Assembly (NCBI RefSeq): GCF_013032445.1
Contig: NZ_WQCA01000002.1
Location: 248,001-312,000, forward strand
From: Ruegeria arenilitoris
GTDB taxonomy: Bacteria; Pseudomonadota; Alphaproteobacteria; Rhodobacterales; Rhodobacteraceae
Direction: 5' to 3'
DNA: 64,000 bases
Position 1 is the first letter of the stretch. Each line of letters opens with the position of its first letter. The translations under genes and the position numbers were made by a program. The notes below the pieces were generated by a model. It ran no database searches, had not been told where the DNA came from, and saw nothing but the letters and a program-made list of their open reading frames with translations. Positions 19,245 to 27,862 of this stretch are shown here, piece after piece.

Positions 19245-21284
19245 ATGTTTGACGCCGCGCCTTTGCTGCGAGATGTCTTTGGATTCGACGACTTCCGCCC
19301 CGGTCAGGAAGAGATCGTCGATGCCGTGACCGCAGGCGAAAACGTGCTGGCGATCATGCCGACGGGCGGCGGTAAATCTCTGTGTTATCAGCTGCCTGCC
19401 CTTCTTCGCGACGGGGTAACCGTAGTGATTTCCCCCCTTATCGCCCTGATGCGCGATCAGGTGCGTGGGCTGCAAGAGGCGGGCGTTGAGGCGGGTGCGC
19501 TGACCTCCGGCAACACCCCCGAGGAAACCGACGCGGTGTGGGAGGCGTTGGAGGCCGGGCGGCTGAAACTGCTCTACATGGCGCCCGAACGGCTGGCCGC
19601 CGGGTCGGCGCTGGGCATGCTGCGGCGGATCAATGTCAGCCTGATCGCCGTGGACGAGGCCCACTGCGTCAGCCAATGGGGCCATGATTTCCGCCCCGAT
19701 TACCTGCGGATCGGAGAGCTGCGGCGTGCGCTGAACGTGCCGCTGGCTGCTTTCACTGCGACAGCCGACGCAGAAACGCAGGACGAAATTGTCGAGAAGC
19801 TGTTTGACTGCACCGCACCCCGCAAGTTCCTGCGGGGCTTTGACCGGCCCAATATCCATCTGGCCTTTGCCGCCAAAGACGGGCCACGCAAACAAATCCT
19901 CGACTTTGCCGCCGCCCGTAAAACCCAGTCCGGCATCGTCTACTGCGGTACCCGCAACAAGACCGAAGTGCTGGCCCAAGCCCTGCGCGACGAAGGCCAC
20001 GTGGCCTGCCACTATCACGGTGGCATGGACCCCGAAGATCGCCGCATTGTCGAAACCCGCTTTGCTCGCGAGGACGGGTTGATCGTCGTCGCCACCGTGG
20101 CCTTTGGCATGGGCATCGACAAACCCGACATTCGCTGGGTTGCCCATGCAGACCTGCCCAAATCCATCGAGGCCTACTATCAGGAAATCGGCCGCGCGGG
20201 ACGTGATGGCGGCCCCGCCGAGACGTTGACCCTGTTCGGCCCCGATGACATCCGCCTGCGCCGCTCTCAAATCGACGAGGGTCTGGCGCCGCCCGAGCGC
20301 CGCATGGCCGACCACGCCCGCCTGAACGCTCTGCTTGGACTGGCCGAGGCGCTGGTCTGCCGCCGTCAGACCCTGTTGGGATACTTCGGCGAACAGGCTG
20401 CACCCTGCGGCAAATGCGATCTGTGCGATACGCCGCCCGAGGTGTTCGACGGCACCACTCCGGTTCGTATGGCACTGTCGGCGATCCTGCGCACCGAGGA
20501 ATGGTTCGGCGCGGGTCATCTGATCGACATCCTGCTAGGCAACGAAACCGACAAGATCCGTGCCCGCCGTCATGACAGTCTGTCCACTTGGGGCATCGGT
20601 AAAGAATGGTCGCGCCCGCAATGGCAGGCGATCTTCCGGCAGATGATGGGGCACGATCTGGTGCGCCCGGACCCCGAACGCCACGGTGCCCTGCGAATGA
20701 CCGAGGCCGCCAAGCCGATCCTAAAGGGTGAGGAACTGATAAGCCTGCGCAAGGACACGATCCGCAAGGCGACCCGACGCCCCGCCGTCAAAATGATGGT
20801 GTCCGAGGAAGACGCGCCACTACTGTCCGCGCTCAAGGCAAAGCGCCGCGCCTTGGCGGAATCCGCGCGGGTGCCGGCCTATGTCATCTTCCCCGACCGC
20901 ACCCTGATCGAGATGGCCGAAAACCGCCCTGTAACGCTGGACGACATGGCACGCATCGGCGGCGTCGGCGCCAAAAAACTGGAACGCTATGGCGATACCT
21001 TTCTTGAGGTGATCGCTGGCGCGGTCGAGGCTGTCCACCCCGCCCGCCGCAAACTGGCCGGGCGCGATCAGGGTGAGATTTTTGACCGGCTGCTTGAGGT
21101 TCAATCGCAGCTATCGCGCGGCCCCGACGGGATCGACAAACCGCTGACCTGCTCGGCCTCGCAACTGGCCAAGGTTGCGCTGCTGCGGCCCGACGATCCG
21201 CGCGGTTTGGAGCAGGTTCTGGGCGACCGCCGTCACGAAAGGTTTGGCGCCGCGTTTCTGGACGTGCTGCAACAGGCGGGTTAG
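19245..21284 (+). CDS. recQ: ATP-dependent DNA helicase RecQ
   Basis: 679-residue 3'-5' superfamily 2 helicase acting in recombination and fork repair. Walker A is MPTGGGKSLCYQLPA (about 44-58), the DEAH box is VDEAHCVSQWGHDF, and motif VI is QEIGRAGRDG. The RQC zinc site is CR...CGKCDLC, and an HRDC domain follows (about 520-600, RALAESARVPAYVIF). A roughly 70-residue tail follows. No LexA-type box seen upstream. Confidence 0.97.
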   Translation: MFDAAPLLRDVFGFDDFRPGQEEIVDAVTAGENVLAIMPTGGGKSLCYQLPALLRDGVTVVISPLIALMRDQVRGLQEAGVEAGALTSGNTPEETDAVWEALEAGRLKLLYMAPERLAAGSALGMLRRINVSLIAVDEAHCVSQWGHDFRPDYLRIGELRRALNVPLAAFTATADAETQDEIVEKLFDCTAPRKFLRGFDRPNIHLAFAAKDGPRKQILDFAAARKTQSGIVYCGTRNKTEVLAQALRDEGHVACHYHGGMDPEDRRIVETRFAREDGLIVVATVAFGMGIDKPDIRWVAHADLPKSIEAYYQEIGRAGRDGGPAETLTLFGPDDIRLRRSQIDEGLAPPERRMADHARLNALLGLAEALVCRRQTLLGYFGEQAAPCGKCDLCDTPPEVFDGTTPVRMALSAILRTEEWFGAGHLIDILLGNETDKIRARRHDSLSTWGIGKEWSRPQWQAIFRQMMGHDLVRPDPERHGALRMTEAAKPILKGEELISLRKDTIRKATRRPAVKMMVSEEDAPLLSALKAKRRALAESARVPAYVIFPDRTLIEMAENRPVTLDDMARIGGVGAKKLERYGDTFLEVIAGAVEAVHPARRKLAGRDQGEIFDRLLEVQSQLSRGPDGIDKPLTCSASQLAKVALLRPDDPRGLEQVLGDRRHERFGAAFLDVLQQAG

Positions 21285-21417
21285 TTCGTTTCGCGCTTCA
21301 AAGGCGTCAAAAGACGCTGTCTCTCCCTTCGGTCGACCGCGCCTTTCGACAAAAGTTCTTTTGGTAAAACGCAAAACGACCTAGATACCCCGGAACAGGC
21401 AAGGAGCGAGGGCGGAT

Positions 21418-22188
21418 ATGCTGGTAGTGATTTCCCCGGCCAAGCGGCTGGAATGGGCAGAACGGGACATTGAAGTTACGCAGCCCGACTTTCAGGACGA
21501 CGCGATCCGGCTTTCGAAAACCGCCCGGAATCTGACGCTGGGCGATCTGAAGAAACTGATGGACCTGAGCGATGATCTGGCGCGTCTGAACCGCGACCGG
21601 TATCGCGCTTTTTCCGATACGCCGGGTGCCGACATAACCCGCCCTGCCGCGCTGGCCTTTGCGGGCGACACGTATCAAGGGTTGGAAGCGGCCTCGCTGG
21701 ATGCCGAGGAAATGGCATGGGCGCAGGATCACCTTCGAATTCTATCCGGCCTCTACGGCGTACTGCGCCCTCTGGACGCGATTCAGGCTTATCGGCTTGA
21801 GATGGGCAGCAAGCTGAAAACCCGCCGCGGCAAGAACTTGTATGAATATTGGCGCGATCAGCTGAGCAAGGCCCTGAACACGCAAGGGAATCAGATCGGC
21901 TCGGACGTGCTGGTGAACTGCGCCAGTCAGGAATATTTTGGCGCGGTCGATCCCAAGGCGCTGAAGCTGCGAGTGATCACGCCGGTCTTTATGGAGGACA
22001 AGGCGGGCACCCCCAAGATCGTCAGCTTTTTTGCCAAAAAGGCCCGCGGCGCAATGGCGCGCTACATCATCCAACACCGCCTGACTGACCCCAAAGGCCT
22101 GTTGGATTTCGACACCGGCGGCTATGAATACCGCCCAGACCTGTCAGAGGACGACAAGCCCGTCTTCGTACGCCCCTATCAGGCCTGA
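21418..22188 (+). CDS. yaaA: Peroxide stress protein YaaA (UPF0246/DUF328)
   Basis: 256 residues with the family start MLVVISPAKRLEW, YQGLEA, LSGLYGVLRPLD, YEYWRDQL and NCASQEYF. E. coli YaaA lowers free iron and protects DNA during peroxide stress; the same role is inferred here. An AAGGAGCGAGG stretch precedes the ATG. Its 3' end overlaps the convergent VOC gene by 10 bases. Confidence 0.94.
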   Translation: MLVVISPAKRLEWAERDIEVTQPDFQDDAIRLSKTARNLTLGDLKKLMDLSDDLARLNRDRYRAFSDTPGADITRPAALAFAGDTYQGLEAASLDAEEMAWAQDHLRILSGLYGVLRPLDAIQAYRLEMGSKLKTRRGKNLYEYWRDQLSKALNTQGNQIGSDVLVNCASQEYFGAVDPKALKLRVITPVFMEDKAGTPKIVSFFAKKARGAMARYIIQHRLTDPKGLLDFDTGGYEYRPDLSEDDKPVFVRPYQA

Positions 22189-22637
22189 TCCAGCATCGAC
22201 CGGTCATAGGCAACCAGTTCAACCGTATTGCCCTCGGGGTCTTCGGTGAAAATGCCGCGCCATCCGATCCAGCCGAACTTTTCCACGCGGTAGGGCTGGC
22301 CGATTTCGTCGTACCAGCGCATCACCGCCTCTTGTTCCTCAAACGGCAGGGACAGCGCGATGTGATGCAACGAGGACCCTGCGCCAGTCGTGGGCCTGTC
22401 GGCATCATTCGGATGCAAACCCGGTCGCGGGGCAACCGTATGATGGAACAGGGCCAGCACTTGCGTGTGGCCGCCAAACCCTTCGGCAATGCGAAAAAAG
22501 GTGATTGCGCTGTTGTGATCTCCGGTTAGGCGTTCCAGCCCGATCACGTTCTCATAAAACGCGACCATCGCGCCCATATCGGCGCACCGAATAGCAATCT
22601 CACCTAATGCACGGGGCTGAAATCCACGATCTGACAT
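22179..22637 (-). CDS. VOC (glyoxalase/bleomycin-resistance) family protein
   Basis: 152-residue single-domain VOC fold with two beta-alpha-beta-beta-beta repeats: IAIRCADMGAMVAFYENVIGLERL opens the first and HHIALSLPFEEQEAVMRWY the second, and the end is DPEGNTVELVAY. Probable metal ligands are the His in HHIAL and the Glu in NTVELV. It could be a dioxygenase, lyase or resistance protein. Confidence 0.88.
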   Translation of the reverse strand: MSDRGFQPRALGEIAIRCADMGAMVAFYENVIGLERLTGDHNSAITFFRIAEGFGGHTQVLALFHHTVAPRPGLHPNDADRPTTGAGSSLHHIALSLPFEEQEAVMRWYDEIGQPYRVEKFGWIGWRGIFTEDPEGNTVELVAYDRSMLDQA

Positions 22638-22646
22638 GGGGTCACG

Positions 22647-24854
22647 CTAGCTGGCAGTGACGCCTTCGGCAATGACGGGCAAGGTCTCCTCGGGCTGGTG
22701 ATCCGCAATCATCTGTTGGATTTTGCGTTTCTGCAGCGGCTTGGTCAGATAGTGATCCAGCCCCGCCGACAGGATACCCTGATCATCCCCGGCCATGGCA
22801 TGCGCGGTCAGGGCGACAATTGGCACGTGCCGCCCCGTTTCAATCTCGCGCCTTCGGATTTCCGCCGTGGCCTGTTTGCCATCCATTTTGGGCATCGAGA
22901 TATCCATGAAAATCAGGTCCGGGTCGAAGTCCAGATGTTTATCCACCGCCTCGACCCCGTTGCCCGCAAATTGCAGGTCGATGTTCAGGTCCTTGATCAT
23001 CTTTTGCAGGATCAGCTGATTGGTCCGGTTGTCCTCGGCCGTCAGCACACGCATCTGCCGTAGGCGCTCGTTGGGCTGCACAGGCGGGGATTCCGACGGC
23101 TCCGGCCCCAAGCCCGGAACGGCAGAGGCCCGCCCCAGCGTGGTCAGACGCGCATACAGCTCGGCCCTGGGGATGGGTTTCTGCAACACCCCCTCGATCA
23201 AGTGACGGGCGGGGTTGGCGTGGATCACGCCCGGATTTGCCGACATCACCACCACCGGCAAGTCATCCCAGCCCCTGTCCTTGAGTGTGGTCGCCAGCTC
23301 CAACCCATCCATATCCGGCAAGTCGTGATCGCACAGCAGCAGGTCAACGCTGTCATCGACGGCGGCCAGCGCTTCACCCCCCGAGGCGCAGACGGTGACC
23401 CGAGACCCCAATCGCCCCAGTTGTTTTGAAAGGATGGCGCGATTGACGGCCAGATCCTCGACCACGATCACATGGCGCAGGCGGTCCGCCAGATCGGGCG
23501 GTAAGGGTTGCGGACCTTCGACCGTGGGCAGCGAGACCCGAAACCCAAAACACGACCCCTGCCCCGGTTCGCTTTCAACCCAGACAGTCCCGCCCATCAG
23601 CGTCACCAGCCGTTTGGTGATGGCCAGCCCCAGCCCGGTGCCTTCGAATTCGCGGTTCTTCTCGTCCTCAACCTGATTGAATTCACCAAAGATATGCCCG
23701 ATCTTGTCGGCCTCGATCCCGATGCCAGTATCCTCGATCGCGACGTGGATATCACACGTGTTAGTCTCTGAATTCGGCACCCCGGTGACGCGGACTAACA
23801 CATGCCCGTCCGAGGTGAACTTGACCGCGTTGCCCACCAGATTGGTCAGCACCTGCCGCACGCGGCCGGGGTCGCCCACAAACAGGGTCGGCAGGAACAG
23901 GTCATAGTCGACCAGCAGCGACAGCCCCTTGTCGCGCACGCTGGGCTGCAGCAGCATCGCAACCTCAAGAATGCAGCGTTCGAAGTCGAACTGTTCGGGG
24001 TGCAGGATCAGCTTGTCGGCCTCGATCTTGGAATAGTCCAGCACGTCGTTGATGATCACCAGCAACGCCTCGCCCGAGTTGCGGATGGTGTTGAGATACA
24101 GGCGCTGCTCCTCGTCCAGCGGGGTTTCCGACAGCAATTCCGTCATCCCGACAATGCCGTTCATCGGCGTCCTGATCTCATGGCTCATATTGGCCAGAAA
24201 AGCGGACTTGGCCCGGTTCGCGGCCTCGGCCCGTTCGCGAGCGGCGTTCAGTTCGGCCTCATTGCGGACCGAAGCCGTGATGTTCAGACCCAGGCTGACC
24301 ACGTCGCCGCCATTGCCGCGCTGGTCGATCATCTTGAAATACTCACCGTTCCACAGCTTGATCACCACCGGATCCGGATGCGGTTGCACCCAGCGCTCCT
24401 GCATTCTGGCCTGCCAGTCCTCCGCCTTTTCCGCCCCGGTATCGACCAGCCCCTCTTCGGTCAGAATCTCAAGGATACGCGCGTAGGTGATACCCGGCTC
24501 CACCTCATCCAGCCCGTCAAACAAGCTGAGGTAAGTCGCATTGGCCCCGATCAGGCGGTTTTGATGATCAAAGAAAGCAAAGCCGTCCTGAATGGTCTGC
24601 ATCGAATGCCAAAGACGGCGCTCGGCCACTTCGATCTTGGCGTTGGCCTCGGTCAGGTCGGATTTAACCTTTTCGTTTTCACCCCGAACGGTTTCAACCT
24701 CGGCCTGGGTTTCGCCGATGCGTTTGGTCAGCGCCATCGCATGCAGTCCCAGTTCGCGATTGGCCGAGGATAGCTCGGCCTGTTTCATCGCCAGCAGACG
24801 CTCGGCCGCCAGCCGCGCGCGCCGCTCCTGTGCCAGTTTGTTTACAAGACTCAT
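22647..24854 (-). CDS. Hybrid sensor histidine kinase with two receiver domains
   Basis: 735 residues, no membrane segment, so cytoplasmic. An N-terminal coiled coil (about 1-80) leads into a PAS domain (about 82-195). HisKA carries the phospho-acceptor His225 in NMSHEIRTP. The HATPase has N342 in VGNAVKF, DTGIGI and GTGLGL. Two receiver domains follow: REC1 (about 460-572) with Asp509 and REC2 (about 600-715) with Asp651 in FMDISMPKMDG. Both acceptor Asps are present, and there is no Hpt domain. No partner response regulator lies nearby, so the signal and output are unknown. It ends 10 bases from the VOC gene start. Confidence 0.95.
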   Translation of the reverse strand: MSLVNKLAQERRARLAAERLLAMKQAELSSANRELGLHAMALTKRIGETQAEVETVRGENEKVKSDLTEANAKIEVAERRLWHSMQTIQDGFAFFDHQNRLIGANATYLSLFDGLDEVEPGITYARILEILTEEGLVDTGAEKAEDWQARMQERWVQPHPDPVVIKLWNGEYFKMIDQRGNGGDVVSLGLNITASVRNEAELNAARERAEAANRAKSAFLANMSHEIRTPMNGIVGMTELLSETPLDEEQRLYLNTIRNSGEALLVIINDVLDYSKIEADKLILHPEQFDFERCILEVAMLLQPSVRDKGLSLLVDYDLFLPTLFVGDPGRVRQVLTNLVGNAVKFTSDGHVLVRVTGVPNSETNTCDIHVAIEDTGIGIEADKIGHIFGEFNQVEDEKNREFEGTGLGLAITKRLVTLMGGTVWVESEPGQGSCFGFRVSLPTVEGPQPLPPDLADRLRHVIVVEDLAVNRAILSKQLGRLGSRVTVCASGGEALAAVDDSVDLLLCDHDLPDMDGLELATTLKDRGWDDLPVVVMSANPGVIHANPARHLIEGVLQKPIPRAELYARLTTLGRASAVPGLGPEPSESPPVQPNERLRQMRVLTAEDNRTNQLILQKMIKDLNIDLQFAGNGVEAVDKHLDFDPDLIFMDISMPKMDGKQATAEIRRREIETGRHVPIVALTAHAMAGDDQGILSAGLDHYLTKPLQKRKIQQMIADHQPEETLPVIAEGVTAS

Positions 24855-24970
24855 CGTTAGTGATCCCGGACCATTCCGCGACCAGCATCCGGGCAGAGCG
24901 TGAAAAAGTGTTTAAGCCGTTGCCGGACCCGCGTGCCCCGTGTCAGAGTTTTCAAAACCGGAGGTCCGCC

Positions 24971-25819
24971 ATGCGCTTAATTCTCTCAACCGCAACACTT
25001 TGTTTTCTTGCCTCAGTTGCCTCGGCAAAGGCAGATTGCGCCACGGATGCGCAGGTGGATCAATATGTGCAGGACTATCTGGCCAACGCACCCACGCCCG
25101 CCCTTTCTGCCGGTGGCAGCATGCAGGACGCGTTGTGCACCCAAACCAAGATTGTCGCTGCATTAGAGCCGCATATGGGTCCGGTCATCGGCTACAAGGC
25201 AGGCTTGACCAGCGCCCCCGCGCAGGAGCGTTTTGGCGCTTCTGAGCCGGTTCAGGGCGTCCTGTTCCGCGACATGATGCTGGAGGACGGAGCAACGGTG
25301 CTGATCCAATGGGGCGCTCGTCCCGTTTTCGAGGCCGATTTGATTCTGGTCGTCGGGGACGTGAACATCAATCAAGCCACGACACCCGCCGAGGTTATGC
25401 AGAACATCCAGGCCATCCACCCCTTCATCGAATTGCCCGACCTGACTCTGACTGAGGGCGAACCGATCACCCCGGTGACCCTGACCGCGATCGCGGTTGC
25501 GCCGAAACTGGGGGTGTTAGGTTCTGAAATTCAGGTATCTGATCCTGCGGCGATGACACAGGCGTTGGCAGATATGACCGTCATGCTCAGCGCCGCGGAC
25601 GGGGAGGTTCTGGCACAAGCCCCCGGCGCGGCGGTTCTGGGGCATCCGGCGAACGCGGCCCTGTGGCTGATGTCCAAAGGGATCGAGTTCCAGCCCGGCG
25701 ACCTGATCTCAGTCGGGTCCTTCGGGCCGCTTGTTCCGCCTGCCAAAGGCAAGGGCGGCGCATCCGCCACCTATGTCGGGTTGCCCGGTGATCCGACGGT
25801 CAGCGTGGTGTTCGAATAA
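24971..25819 (+). CDS. Exported 2-keto-4-pentenoate hydratase-like protein (FAH fold)
   Basis: 282 residues. The body resembles MhpD-type hydratases: GPVIGYKAGLTSAPAQERFG, PVQGVLFRDMM, an acidic metal-site segment RPVFEADLILVV, and GPLVPPAKGKGGASATYVGL. Unlike those cytoplasmic enzymes it starts with a clear Sec signal peptide (1-20, ending SVASA) and then has early cysteines (CATD, LCTQTK) that could form a disulfide. The ATG at 24971 follows GGAGG with a 6-base spacer. It is probably periplasmic; activity is not shown. Confidence 0.82.
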   Translation: MRLILSTATLCFLASVASAKADCATDAQVDQYVQDYLANAPTPALSAGGSMQDALCTQTKIVAALEPHMGPVIGYKAGLTSAPAQERFGASEPVQGVLFRDMMLEDGATVLIQWGARPVFEADLILVVGDVNINQATTPAEVMQNIQAIHPFIELPDLTLTEGEPITPVTLTAIAVAPKLGVLGSEIQVSDPAAMTQALADMTVMLSAADGEVLAQAPGAAVLGHPANAALWLMSKGIEFQPGDLISVGSFGPLVPPAKGKGGASATYVGLPGDPTVSVVFE

Positions 25820-27862
25820 TCAGCGTCGCCCCTCACGCAGCCAACCGGCCAGCAGGAACCCTCCGGCCAGCACCAGGACAAGCCACGGCGGCAGCAACCC
25901 GGCCTGCGTGACGTCGCGCGTCTCATAGGCGTTGCGCGGGGTCAGACCGATCCAACCGCGCCCCGAGGCCGGACGCCCGGCTCGGACATTTCGGATCGAC
26001 GGCAAGCCGTCCTCCAACCGGATTGCACCGCCACGCACCTCATCCAGTACGGGTTGCAGAACCTCGTTGGTGGCAATGGTGCGCTCAAATTCCTTCGGTG
26101 CCGCAGGGCCAAGTCCGATCACCGCCATATGTTCGCCCTCCTGCAGACGATAGAGCCCGATCTCTGGCCCAAAATACAGCGCCTCGAACCGCCCCGGAGA
26201 CACCTCGTCCAGCGTGATCTCAAGCGTTTCGCCATTGGGGCGGGTAATGGTCACAGGCCCCGCCTGATCCTCAAGCGTCTGGCGGATGATGCGCATGAGC
26301 TGACCGTTGGCCTCGGCCCACAGGGCTTCTTCCTCCAACTCGGGCTCCTTCATCATCCAATGGGCCAGGCGGCGCAGCAGCTCCAATTGCGGGCCGCCGC
26401 CATCGAACCCCCGGCTCCAAAGCCACGCGTGGTCCGAGGCCAGCAGCGCCACGCGCCCTTCGCCTACACGGTCCAGCACCAATAAGGGGCGGTCATCCAC
26501 GCCGGTCATCAGCAGCTCACCGGTGATTTGATTCACGTCGATCTGACGCAGCCACGCACCCCAATCCTCGGAATCGCCCAGATTGGTCGTCACCGGGTGG
26601 CGATGACCCAGATCGGTGACCATGGGCACAAAGCGTTCCTCGATCACCCGAGCGGTAGGTTGCGCCGGCAGGATCGACGCCAAAGGTGACCGAAAGATAC
26701 TGTCGGCACTGGCAAAATCCGGCCCGGCGGCAATCAGCACAGCGCCACCGTCGTTGATATAGTTGGTGACGTTGTCCAGATAGATCGCAGGCAGGATGCC
26801 GCGCCGCTTGTAGCGGTCAAAGATGATCAGGTCGAAATCGTTGATCTTTTCCAGAAACAGCTCGCGCGTCGGGAAGGCGATCAGTGAGAGTTCGTCCACC
26901 GGCACGCCGTCCTGTTTCTCGGGCGGGCGCAGGATGGTGAAATGCACCAGATCGACCGAGCTGTCCGATTTCAGCAGGTTTCGCCATGTTCGGCCACCTG
27001 GGTGTGGTTCACCCGAAACCAGCAGCACCCGCAGCCGGTCACGCACGCCGTTCATCTGGATCAGGGCAGTGTTGTTGCGGTCGGTCAGCTCACCCTCGGC
27101 CTGCGGTACAGTGAACTGGATGACGTTGCGGCCACCATGGGGCAGCGTGATGGGCAGTTCGACATCTATGCCGATGGGGATGCTCAATTGCTCGGGCTCG
27201 GCCCCATCGACCGATAGCTCAAGCGGCGCGGTCACGGCCCCGGCGGGGGCGGCTCCGCTGTCCTCGATCCGCAGGGTCAGGGTCACGGGTTCACCGATGA
27301 TGGCAAAGGCGGGAGCGTTGCGGACGATCAAACGGCGATCCCAGTCGCTGTCGCGCCCGGTTTGCAGCAGATGCAGCGGCGCGGGCAGCTCGGGCGCCTG
27401 ATCGACGTCATGCACGATACCATCCGACACCACCAGAATACCCGCGATCCGGGCGCGCGGTTCCTCGGCCAGCGCTTCGTTCAGCGCGGCCATGACCTGC
27501 GTGCCTTCGTCGCCGTTACCGTCACCCACCTTGATCCGGCGCAGTTCGGTATTGTCGCGGGATTCGATTTCGGCGGCCAAATCCTCGGCCGCCCGCGCGG
27601 TTTGCTCGGCCCGATCCGAGAGGGTCTGGCTGGCGCTTTCATCCTCAATCATCAGCACGATGTCGGTCAACGGCGCGCGGTCTTCGACCTGATAGACCGG
27701 ACCCGCCAGCGCAGCGATCACCACCAAGGCCGCCAGCCCACGCAAGGCCCAGCCGGACAGTCCGCGCCACAATGCCAATAGAACGCCAGCAATCGCAATC
27801 GCGGCAACAGCGGCCAGAACCGGCCACGGGATCAGCGGATCGAATATGACGGTTCCGGTCAT
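25820..27862 (-). CDS. Membrane-anchored protein with glutamine-amidotransferase-like domain (MoxR cluster)
   Basis: 680 residues. Two N-terminal membrane segments (about 12-32 and 40-60) and one near the C-terminus (about 653-672) flank a large periplasmic-type region. The first part resembles a von Willebrand-like fold (VLMIEDESASQTL), and a later part resembles a class I glutamine-amidotransferase-like fold (LIIFDRYKRRGILPAIYLDN...GGAVLIAAGP) without an obvious catalytic Cys. It overlaps the DUF4159 gene by 4 bases and is the last gene of the unit. It likely belongs to a MoxR-driven envelope assembly or chaperone system. Confidence 0.75.
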   Translation of the reverse strand: MTGTVIFDPLIPWPVLAAVAAIAIAGVLLALWRGLSGWALRGLAALVVIAALAGPVYQVEDRAPLTDIVLMIEDESASQTLSDRAEQTARAAEDLAAEIESRDNTELRRIKVGDGNGDEGTQVMAALNEALAEEPRARIAGILVVSDGIVHDVDQAPELPAPLHLLQTGRDSDWDRRLIVRNAPAFAIIGEPVTLTLRIEDSGAAPAGAVTAPLELSVDGAEPEQLSIPIGIDVELPITLPHGGRNVIQFTVPQAEGELTDRNNTALIQMNGVRDRLRVLLVSGEPHPGGRTWRNLLKSDSSVDLVHFTILRPPEKQDGVPVDELSLIAFPTRELFLEKINDFDLIIFDRYKRRGILPAIYLDNVTNYINDGGAVLIAAGPDFASADSIFRSPLASILPAQPTARVIEERFVPMVTDLGHRHPVTTNLGDSEDWGAWLRQIDVNQITGELLMTGVDDRPLLVLDRVGEGRVALLASDHAWLWSRGFDGGGPQLELLRRLAHWMMKEPELEEEALWAEANGQLMRIIRQTLEDQAGPVTITRPNGETLEITLDEVSPGRFEALYFGPEIGLYRLQEGEHMAVIGLGPAAPKEFERTIATNEVLQPVLDEVRGGAIRLEDGLPSIRNVRAGRPASGRGWIGLTPRNAYETRDVTQAGLLPPWLVLVLAGGFLLAGWLREGRR

